Assembly (NCBI GenBank): GCA_003707065.3
Contig: PPXM03000005.1
Coordinates: forward strand, 724,501-788,500
Direction: 5' to 3'
From: Trigonopsis variabilis
Lineage: Eukaryota > Ascomycota > Trigonopsidomycetes > Trigonopsidales > Trigonopsidaceae
Length of the DNA: 64,000 nt
Shown: piece by piece, positions 55,663-64,000 of the stretch
Layout: every line of letters begins with the position of its first letter
Numbering within the stretch: the stretch's first letter is position 1
Position numbers and translations under genes: made by a program
The notes under the pieces: model-generated
Seen by the model: the letters and a program-made list of their open reading frames with translations, nothing else
Told to the model about the DNA's origin: nothing
The model's database searches: none

Positions 55663-57198
55663 TCACCTATTGAGCGAGACCGATGTTGAATCAGCCAGAG
55701 GAAAGGTAGAATTCGAATGAACAGGAGAGGTAGATTTCGATGAAACGGGAGAGTTGATAGCCGTCAACGAAACGTTTGGCAAATTTTGGGCGAGGGGCTT
55801 GGAAGACTCGGAGGAGGATTCGGGAGTGTAGTAGCTATTTTTTGTTGTGTTGGCAATGGTCTTGATGATAAACGTTTTCTCGGAATCAAAGACATCATCT
55901 GTATGTTAGTGGGACCTTTGAATGAGGCGAGCTGACATACCTTTGCGATCAAATGAGAAATTAGATAGGAAAGTAATTAGGCGATCTTGGTTTTTGAGAA
56001 TAATGTCCACGATAGGTTTTGGTTTCTTGGGGTTGGCGACAAACACCTGAAGTTAGCGTTGAGTCGAGCGAGTCTGGCGTACCTTGAAGACATGGAAGGC
56101 TTCAAATTGGATGTTCTTGCTCTTATCTCGTAACAAATTCATCACAATTTTTAGATTATCCACTGAAGAAACGTATTGGGTCATGAGAGCATAGTTGCCT
56201 CGGTAGAGGAGAATCTCTGCCAAGAGCTTGATCCGTTAGCACAAAAGCAAGGATCACTTACCTTGACTGATTGTCTTTTAGTCACATAATTTGATGAGCT
56301 CATTAAGGAGTTTATTTGGGTGAAAAACTCATCCATATGGTCCAGTAAGAACGGTCGGATTGTCCCCCGGTGAGTGATGAAGAGATCCTTTTAGGTGAGC
56401 AGCCTGGCCAAGGACGGTGGACTTACCCTCATTGTTGAAAATGCGTCTGTTGCAGTCTCAAATGTCCCTGATTGAGAGTAGTCGAAAAACTTCCAAAACA
56501 GCGGGCTTTCAATGACCATCTTGGCTAGCGGCTCGTATTTGATGCACTCTCTCAGAATTATTCCACAGTTTAGAGCAATATCAGGGTTCTCTGGACTAGA
56601 TAGAGTCAGTAAGATTGCAAATCATGCCCAAACCTACGCCTTCATTAACAATGCTATGGTCTTAGGCCTTGCCACAATATAGTCCACCGTCGGAAGGCGG
56701 TTTCCGACCCGTCGATGAAGTAAAGTAGTAAATATATTGGTTGTGTCTTTTCTCCCGTCAAAGGTCAAGTCGGGCATGTGAAGGATAAGCAGGTATAGAA
56801 AGTCGGTATTATAAGCCTCTTGCGCTAACAACGGGTACTGATCCGATTGTGAAATATCTATTATCAGCATAAGTCCAAAATTCGCCGAAACAAGTGTGCC
56901 AGTAAACAGCGTAAATCGATTCAAAGCAGGTCAGCTCCCGCGGGAGTACAGACAAGGCAAACAAACCACCCAAACATACCGTCAGAATCTGCATGCAGAG
57001 ATAACCTGATCTGACTGAGCATCCGTTCGATATCTTCCAGCGCCTTGAAAAGTCAGCAAGTCTGGTTCAGCCAAGCAAGAAATGCCTTACCCGTTTCTTA
57101 TCGCCCGCAGTATCCAGTCTCGCCATACCATCGCTGGTAAGCCGGACCAGCTCCGGAGGCATCTTCTGTCGCGAAGCTCTCGTGAATAAGAACGCCAT
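55663..57198 (-). CDS. HYM1: Mo25/Hym1 scaffold protein
   Basis: Eight exons, with seven introns of 35-47 nt except one of about 122 nt; about 390 aa. It starts [20 protein letters not shown], like MAFLF...PAELV of Mo25. Helical-repeat blocks follow: [121 protein letters not shown] and LISFL-like [10 protein letters not shown]. Each block is completed across an intron. A Ser/Thr-rich tail of about 50 residues is extra to animal Mo25. The protein activates GCK-III/STE20 kinases in the RAM/SIN pathways of polarity and septation. It is divergent from the RasGEF gene. Confidence 0.92.
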
Positions 57199-58181
57199 TT
57201 CGACTAATGGGGGCGACTGGACAGAAAAGAGTCAGGGATGGTTTTTGTTTTGTTGTCAAGAGCCGGATCGTTACATTCGACCCTCCCACGCTCAACCATT
57301 CATCGTTTCGTGCTACTCATCTCCCAAAGCTTACAGTCCCGTCTTTATTGCTGTGACTACAGGGCTTCGTTTGGCTTTGTAATATGAGCCTATCATTTCA
57401 ACTCGTTTTCATCAACCGCACTTTATCACAGCCCACTATTGCAGATAGTCAACCCAGTGTTTCATTTCGCCTCTAGGAAACTAATCTAGCAAAGGTAGAA
57501 GTGTTTTGTTTGGGCGAGACGGTCTACCAGATCGTCGTCTTCCAGGTGCTTGTCTGCTTGCTCACCTGGTGCCTGTCTATCTACTAGGTTCTTGTCCATT
57601 ATTACTCGCATCTACGTCCTCTGTCTCATAACACCAACATGGATCCTGGTGTGCTTATCCTCTGCAAATTAATCTTCTCAGACAATATGAGACGCTGCTG
57701 CAGGGCGGTCAAAGGGATCGCTCTACTGCCTTTCTTCCCATTCCTTGACCTTTTCTTTCTACCACTATGTCTTATCCCCCCCTCTTCTAAACCCTTGTTT
57801 GTAATAAAAGTTTCAATTAGAATCTAGTCCCAATTGGCATGGGTTCGAATTGGCTCAATATACCATTCCAATCACCTTGCATCACATGCATGTACATACA
57901 TAACAATGTCCCTGGTCACATTGTTCTGTCACGCTCATCGAAACAATGAGTCTGTCGAGAAAAGAAGGCCGTTAGATAATATTACACGAGCCCTAGTCGA
58001 ATTGAAGCCGTCGGATCTTCGTAGTAATCGTAGACGCCCAGTATTCTCCCGTCATGCGGTTTGTTTTGGTCGACAGCGGCAGCCGCCCTTCACGCGTCAT
58101 GGTTGCGCGTCGCGCCCCATCTCACCACCCCACCTATTCTCTTGCCTACGTTGTCCATTTGGTCATCTCTCGTTCTACCTC
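57199..58181. promoter_or_regulatory. Divergent promoter region, Mo25 / RasGEF
   Basis: About 1 kb between head-to-head genes, C/T-rich near 57580-57830. A 62-codon plus frame from ATG 57639 could be a leader uORF or chance. The RasGEF frame is open back to 57834, so the coding start could lie as far up as ATG 57906. Confidence 0.4.
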
Positions 58182-61100
58182 ATGGATTCTCCCGGCCGGC
58201 CACCGGGATTAGATGAAGAATCTTTATCTCGGCCTACAGAGTCGTCCGACCCCAGGGTAATTCGGTATGGAGGAGACGGGGTCTCGATTCTAAGTGCTAC
58301 GCCTGCAGAGCTGATTCTTCGACTGACCTCGGCAGCAAGCGTGGATTACCAATTTTTATCGGATTTTTTTCTTTCTTATCGTGCATTTATCTCTCCTTTG
58401 GACCTCTCCGAGGCGTTGTTCAGTCGCCTACGGCTGGCGGTTTCGTCAGACTCGGACCAGCATCGCGCAGTCATTATTCGAACGTTTGTGGCCTTACGGA
58501 ACTGGCTCTTGAATTATTTTCCTGACGACTTTGTCCCTTCTCCTGTGCTGAGAGTGACGTTTGTTCAGTCCATCGAAGACATGTGTACGCTACTCCGACA
58601 TCTGCCTTGTGATGCCATTAATCAAAGTGTTCGGCATGTAATAGGTCAAATCAAATTATGTTGGAGCAAGCTGGTTTCTCGCTACTGGAATCCCCCTAAA
58701 ACTATGGTTTGGTCGCCTGATGATGACCTGTTCTCGCTGACCATTTATCCTGGAGGCCAGGTAGGTTCGATGATCTCCACCTTGCCTCTTCCTCTTTCTT
58801 CAGTCACCGATATCGGTCAATCGTCCGATTTCAACTCTCCAAAAACTCCTGTGACTCCTAAAATCGTCATTTCCTCCTCTGACAACGACGCTCACTCCTC
58901 GCCCTCTCAACTAGCCAATCCTTCTCCCGCCTTTTCTACCACTGGACAAGTCCGTTCCTTGGCTCATGGTAACACAGTCATGCCGTCTTCTCCTTGTGTA
59001 CAGGAATACCCCACGCCGCCCGAAAATGACCATGAACCTAAAGGCCTCCGTCGCGTCCTCAGCTCGATGAATTTCCTACGTGAGACCATAAATTCGCGTA
59101 ATCCTACAAGTGATCATGACCATGCCAAAGAAATCGGCAAGGTCGACATTCTCACTGCAAGAACAATCGAGGAGTTTGACCTCTTGGTTCAGAAAGCCAT
59201 GGATATCCAAGCTTCAGTACAGTCTAAACGACCCTCCTCCATGAACCCTTCCTTTGAATCTCCTTGTGTGCTCGACACACCAAACCCAGACAATTTCGAT
59301 ATGACCTTCGACTCGTCTCCTCGCGAGCAGGATTTCGTGGAACCGTCGGCGATCTCTCAGATGAAAATAGCAGACCCAACAAATAGCGTGTCCTCTGTTG
59401 CATCATCTGCCAAACAGACCACAGGTGCATCTAACCGCTCAAACTCGACCTTGATATCCGACCGTCCTATATCCTTTCAACATCATTTTTCTGTTACAAC
59501 GGTTTCTTCTGAGAGTGATGCTAGTGAAGAAGAGCCGTCTGTGAGCGCTAATCGGGCTCGATCATCATCCCCAGGTGCCAGAGCTTATTCATTCCCTTCG
59601 GCGTGGTCGAGCACAACAACCTCAGGCATGTCATGTCAATCTTATCGTTCTTCCTCATCTGTCCAACGGCCCAACGTCCAAAGCTCTTCAGTACATCTCC
59701 TTCGTCCTGGGAATCGCAATCTCCGCGCTCAGGTAGATCTCGCCCAGTTTCGACAGTCCGTAGTGGAAAGTATGAGACCAAACATCGTGGAAGAACCTGT
59801 GCCTGCTGGTCCATCTAACGAACTGGAGCCCAATGTTCGTCCCCAAGAAATCGTGGTTACCGATCGACAATCAAGAGATAGTCGCTCGACGGGCAAAACA
59901 GCATCAGATCACAGTTCTCGCCGGTTCTATGCGTTTTCAGCGGTCGATAGTGATGCTCTCGATCGGCTTGCTCATATTCCGGACGAGAGCATCGAGGGAG
60001 ATATATTCGAAGCCACGTTGAAGATGCTTGAGGGAACATATGTACACAAGAACAAGCCTATGGTACCAATAGATGCCCAGTTTTCATCGTCGAGCCGCGA
60101 CGATGATCCAAGTCGAAGTAAGCGATGGCCTTATTTCTCTCCTTCGACAGAGGATGTTCCTACTCATGCTCAAATGGCGCGCTTGTATTCGGATCTCTAT
60201 GGTGGAGCTTTTTCCGAAGGCTATGGCCCTCAGTCTAGCACGAGCGAATTTGGAAGGGCTCCGTCTTTGATTTCGAAGCAGAATACGCCCATGCAGAGTG
60301 TGGTCGAGGACGCTGATCGCACTGAAGTGCTTGATTATCTATCTGCAGGCTACTCGCTGCAGCTTAATCTGCATGTACCATTTATCATAGAGTATGAGGC
60401 AAGGGATTTGGCGGTTCAGATGACGCTGATCGAACGAGACGTGTTATTGGAAGTAGACTGGAAACAGTTAATGGAAGGTCAGTGGGGAGAAGGGTCGCTC
60501 TACGAGTCCTCGTGGCTCCGGTTTCTGATGAAAGGTTATCGGCGGGGAATCGAGTTTACCGTGTGTCGGTTCAACCTTGTAAGTGTTTCAGTCCTCGGCA
60601 ATCTCTAACTCACAGGTGTCTGACTGGGTCGTATCTGAGATTCTTCTAACCAAATCACTACGAGAGCGAGCGCTAGCGATTTCGCGGTTTATTCACATTG
60701 CTGATGAGTCTTTGAAGTTATTTAATTTTCCTACGTTTATGCAGATCGTCCTGGCCTTGTCGTCTGTGCGGATCGAGCGGTTGTACAAGACGTGGAAGGC
60801 AGTAGCCCCCGCTGATGTGGAGTTACTCCACGAGATTGTAAAAATTGCCAGTCCTGTGAATAATTTCCATCTTCTGCGCTCGCGGATGAACGCTGCAACC
60901 CCTGCCACAGGTTGCATCCCATTTATCGGGCTCTATCTGGCTGACTTGACGTTCAACGCCGAAAAGCCTGCCTTCATAGTTTCAGGGCCGGACCCGATCC
61001 AGCAGGTGAACTTTGACCGTTTCCGGCGAGCGGGCCGGATGACCAAGGAGCTGTTCCAGTTTATCTTATGGGGAAAGGTCTATGATACCACGTTGAAGTT

Positions 61101-61191
61101 TGACCAGGCCCTGTCGTCGCGGTGTCTTTACATTGGCCGTCTTACTGAGGAGGAATGTCAAAAGTGTTTGAGTATGATGGAAGATCCTTGA
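58182..61191 (+). CDS. Ras-family guanine nucleotide exchange factor
   Basis: Two exons (58182-60578, 60616-61191), 37-nt intron, 990 aa from the ATG at 58182. RasGEF-N lies at about 28-180 (SATPAELILRLTS...FLSDFFLSYRAFISP, RTFVALRNWLLNYFPDDF). A 550-residue Ser/Pro-rich disordered middle follows. The CDC25 catalytic domain is at about 740-985: LAVQMTLIERDVLLEVDW, AISRFIHIADESLKLFNFPTFMQIVLALSS across the intron, PATGCIPFIGLYLADLTF, and NFDRFRRAGRMTKELFQF. There is no N-terminal SH3, so it is closer in layout to Lte1/Bud5-like or other fungal GEFs than to Cdc25. Target GTPase (Ras, Rsr1 or Tem1) cannot be told. The frame is open further upstream, so a longer N-terminus is possible. Confidence 0.9.
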
Positions 61192-61975
61192 TGTCGTGTA
61201 TTATAATTTGTCTTGCATTTTGGTGTTTCTGGGTCTTAGTGATATTAATGTACGCTGATGAGTATGTGTTGTACTGATATAATGTTATTTGTATTGATAA
61301 TAATATTATTGGTATTGATGATTATGTTCTGCCGTGGTCCATGGCCTAGTGCTTTGGATTTGTCTGAGAATGAGATATTGACCTATCGCGAGCTGGCAAG
61401 GCACTGGAACAGATAGACGTATCTGGAAGAAGGTCTTTGACATAGTGAATCTTGAAAGGAGCTGATGGAAACTACTGCGATCAGCGATGTCAGTCAGAGA
61501 TTACCGCCGAGGAAGAGAGCAGATTTAGGCTTGATAGATCAGTCAGCAGATCCTCGAAGACATAACTGGTGAGGATGTGAGGATTTCTATGGTGCGCGTA
61601 GCTCTAACTCTGACCACTTGTGATGTCTAGACAACGATTTACGAAAGCCACGCTTATCAATTGCTTTCGAGAAATGTTCACACAGCTCTACCCTCTATGT
61701 TCTGAGTTGTTCTCTTGATCGTTTTGTGATTTGGTGTAGCAGTGCCAAACATCTAGAGACCTATGATCTCGAGTCTTGGAACAGTTCAAGTGACACGAAC
61801 CGTCACTTGGATCATCTTGGAACAGTTTTAGAGACAGGAGTCTTTCAGTGTGCATCTAGTCCACTATAACGATACTGTTCCATTTGTGCTGCCCACGTCA
61901 AGCAGTTCCCGCCAGCTTACCCGGCACAGGGCAGCCCCACGCCTCGGTAGCAGCAAACGTCATTCTAACCAGACG
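61192..61975. promoter_or_regulatory. IMPase upstream region with nested repeats
   Basis: About 780 bp. The first part is AT-rich with repeated GTATTGAT-like words near 61280-61325 (RasGEF 3' side). The last 200 bp hold an inverted repeat bracketed by direct repeats at 61775-61827. No gene recognised. Confidence 0.45.
61775..61827. repeat. Inverted repeat bracketed by 12-bp direct repeats
   Basis: CTTGGAACAGTT occurs at 61775-61786 and 61816-61827. Between them CAAGTGAC (61787-61794) and GTCACTTG (61802-61809) form a perfect 8-bp inverted repeat with a 7-bp spacer. The block lies about 150-200 bp before the IMPase start. Confidence 0.7.
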
Positions 61976-63010
61976 ATGACCCCAGACTTGATTGACGTTA
62001 AAGATTATTTGGTTTCGGTTGCATTAGAAGCGGGCAACGTAATTGCAGAGAATACCGGCAAGATTGCCTATGATGATAAGGCCAATGGTGAGGTGTCTAG
62101 TTGATAAATGCTAACGATCGAGCGGTGGATCTTGTCACTGCAATTGACAAGGCGGTCGAGAAACTCGTGCATGATCGACTGAGCGCTAAATATCCTGACT
62201 TTGACTTCATTGGCGAGGAAACTTTTGTGTATGGCCAGACAAAGTTATCGAACAAGCCTACATTCATCTGCGGTAAGTGGACGGTCGGTTGAAATTGAGT
62301 GAAAAAGAGTCATCAGGCCGCTTTCTCACTCAATCTGATACCCAATGATGCCAATTGCTGAAACGTATGCTAATATTAGATCCAATTGACGGAACCACCA
62401 ATTTCGTCCACGGGTTCCCCTTCTCATGTATCTCGTTGGGAGTAGCGGTGGATCGACGACCGGTCATTGGAGTCATCTACAACCCTCATCTCAAACAGCT
62501 CTACACTGGTGTCAAAGGATTTGGGTCTTACTTGAATGGCGTGCGCCTCCCTCTCCGCGATGTGGCTCCTGCTCCGCTCAACATCAAGACGGCCTTGTTG
62601 GCGATTGAATGGGGCACCGACCGCCAGGGCTCCAACTACGAGATCAAAACCAGCGTTTTTAAGAACCTAGGTGCGGCCAATGGCGGTTTTGTCCAAGGAT
62701 ATAGATCATTGGGAAGCGCTGCGCTCAACTTGGCAGCGGTTGCCAGTGGGACGTTGGACGGATACTGGGTAGGTACGCCGGCTCAAGCAGCGCTAACGAA
62801 TAGGAAGGCGGGTGCTGTATGTGGGACGTGTGTGCTGGTTGGGTCATCCTCGAAGAAGCTGGAGGTAAGCTCGTCGGCGGCCGTGCTGGAGACTGGGACA
62901 CCGATCTTGCGTCGAGAGCTTACTTTGCTGTCCGGGCTGGCCAGGACCAACGAGCGTTTATCAGCGACTTTTGGGGCTATCTTCCTAGCGACCTCAACTA
63001 CGAACATTAG
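61976..63010 (+). CDS. Inositol monophosphatase-family enzyme
   Basis: Four exons (61976-62087, 62123-62272, 62380-62768, 62804-63010), introns 35, 107 and 35 nt, 285 aa. All metal-site motifs are present: KANAVDLVTAID, FIGEET, DPIDGTTNFVHGFPF (the first Asp is completed across intron 2) and the second signature WDVCAGWVILEEAGG in exon 4. The frame beyond 62768 without splicing leaves the family and is rejected. The enzyme removes phosphate from inositol-1-phosphate with magnesium and is the usual lithium target; related members act on histidinol or quinate-pathway phosphates. The length fits IMPase. The 3' end converges on the NTE-like gene 44 bp away. Confidence 0.93.
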
Positions 63011-63054
63011 AAAAACACTGCTCTTTTTGTCCTCATCCCCCCTCGTATCGGTCA

Positions 63055-64000
63055 TCAGATTGAATTCCTCCTTCCTACCAACCCTCGTGGCTTCTCCCGT
63101 TCATCATCCTGATAGCCGGGAATGGCGCTCAACACGCCTTGGGCTTCGAGCTCGGCAATCTTGCTGCGCCCGTACTCATGTCCAACTCGATAAATATCCT
63201 CAAACTTGCCAAAATCAAGCGTAGCAAACGAGTCAATCGGCGGTCGCATATAGATACAGTTCTTCATCCGCTTGGCACGTTCCAGCGCTCCCACTGACGA
63301 TACATAAGCCAGCCGAGCCTGGATATCGGCCAGGTTGGGAACATTGGGGTGCCTAGAGAAAATGTTCCAACGGTTGAAAAGAACCCAGAGTCCAGACAAC
63401 GAGTCTCCGTAGTTCATTGGAGTTGTATCATCTATACTTCCAACGTCCACTGCAAAAATGACCCCAGCCCCGATTTCCCTCATATGGGCCACCGTCAGGT
63501 TATCGACGTAACCTCCGTCCAAGAGCATGCTCCCGTCGTCCGTGATTGGAGGCAGAAGGCCGGCCAACGACATTGAGGCCCGAATATAGCGCCATGCGTA
63601 TCCTTGGGTATGAATATCCATTCGCGAATGCGTGATGTTGGTGGTGTTTGTATAGTACTTGATCCAGAAATCTTCAATCCGACTATCCCCAAACGCCTTC
63701 CAGATACCTCGGTTAAACTCGTAGCCGGTTGTGTAGGAAGTGGCTGGGTAGGTCAGGTCAAAGACCATTCGCCACAGACTGCTCAGCCTAGCCGAGAATT
63801 GTTTCACCCTTCCAAAAATGGGAACCACATCCGACTCGCGGGCATAGAGTCCACCAACAAATGCTCCGATAGAGGTTCCTCCAATGAGATCGACCGGGAT
63901 GCCAGCTTCTTCAATCGCTTGAATGACGCCAATATGACTGATTCCTCGAGCTCCACCTCCTCCCAGAACAAGACCAACAGCCTTCCCTGAAAGAATCCTC
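63055..64000 (-). CDS. NTE1: NTE-type patatin phospholipase, catalytic C-terminus
   Basis: Open from the window's right edge to the stop at 63055; about 314 C-terminal residues are visible and the rest lies outside. Near the edge is [20 protein letters not shown] (oxyanion loop), then GGTSIG with the nucleophile Ser and, later, [12 protein letters not shown] with the catalytic Asp (DGG). [28 protein letters not shown] matches the NTE1/PNPLA6-7 branch. The enzyme is an ER lysophospholipase/phospholipase B degrading phosphatidylcholine; full-length members have upstream cyclic-nucleotide-binding-like domains not in view. A possible splice acceptor (TTTCAG) at 63987 would move the exon edge, but the frame also runs on through it. 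Confidence 0.92.
   Translation of the reverse strand, partial: RILSGKAVGLVLGGGGARGISHIGVIQAIEEAGIPVDLIGGTSIGAFVGGLYARESDVVPIFGRVKQFSARLSSLWRMVFDLTYPATSYTTGYEFNRGIWKAFGDSRIEDFWIKYYTNTTNITHSRMDIHTQGYAWRYIRASMSLAGLLPPITDDGSMLLDGGYVDNLTVAHMREIGAGVIFAVDVGSIDDTTPMNYGDSLSGLWVLFNRWNIFSRHPNVPNLADIQARLAYVSSVGALERAKRMKNCIYMRPPIDSFATLDFGKFEDIYRVGHEYGRSKIAELEAQGVLSAIPGYQDDEREKPRGLVGRRNSI

Noticed and set aside
57639-57827. 62-codon plus frame upstream of the RasGEF gene
   Set aside because: Could be a leader uORF, but there is no evidence that the transcript includes it.
57832-57850. GGTTCGAATT word resembling a tRNA T-loop / B box
   Set aside because: No flanking T-stem pairing, anticodon arm or acceptor stem around it.

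Overview
This is a gene-dense stretch of a fungal nuclear genome. The evidence is the conventional kinesin with a fungal-type tail, a SUN/GH132 wall protein, allantoicase next to purine-ureide chemistry, a hybrid histidine kinase, a FunK1-like kinase relative, and many tiny spliceosomal introns. Most introns are 31-60 nt, with GTANGT donors and CTAAC/CTGAC branch sites. ARL8 and a complex-I assembly-type twin-CX9C protein argue against a Saccharomycotina yeast. I cannot place the phylum from sequence alone; a basidiomycete or early-diverging fungus is possible.

Layout, left to right. SUN-family wall protein (5' cut by the window edge) and MAF1 (+); PDK1-type kinase (-); conventional kinesin (+); MED4 and a homeodomain protein (-); a FunK1-like degenerate kinase (+), followed by 2.6 kb without an intact gene but holding a probable FunK1-type relic; ARL8 (+); a 1,535-residue hybrid histidine kinase and a LENG1-like Cir_N protein (-); two tandem allantoate-permease-type MFS transporters (-); a TM9/nonaspanin and a PQ-loop transporter (-); a PCI-domain protein (+); carnitine/acylcarnitine carrier and a KxDL protein (-); a DUF1399 protein with a Gly/Cys tail and cytosolic isoleucyl-tRNA synthetase (+); a small NDUFAF8-like protein (-); GPI8 (+); allantoicase (-); a tubby-C-like unknown (+); a TFIIIC90-type subunit and Mo25/Hym1 (-); a RasGEF and an inositol monophosphatase-type enzyme (+); and the catalytic end of an NTE-type patatin phospholipase (-, cut by the window edge).

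Most are housekeeping genes, and many sit as divergent pairs sharing a 0.5-1.5 kb promoter region. Functional links visible here are allantoate-type transporters with allantoicase (ureide nitrogen use), MAF1 with a TFIIIC subunit (Pol III control), and ARL8, a KxDL protein and kinesin-1 (the lysosome/vacuole motility axis known in animals). None forms a tight cluster. The most unusual items are the FunK1-like pseudokinase with a 31-nt intron, the nearby relic, a pseudo-receiver in the histidine kinase, a minimal overlapping uORF before the second transporter, microexons, and several short repeat arrangements in promoters. I saw no virus-like or LTR element, CRISPR array, rRNA or tRNA gene. All multi-exon models were assembled by eye from splice consensus, frame and family similarity.
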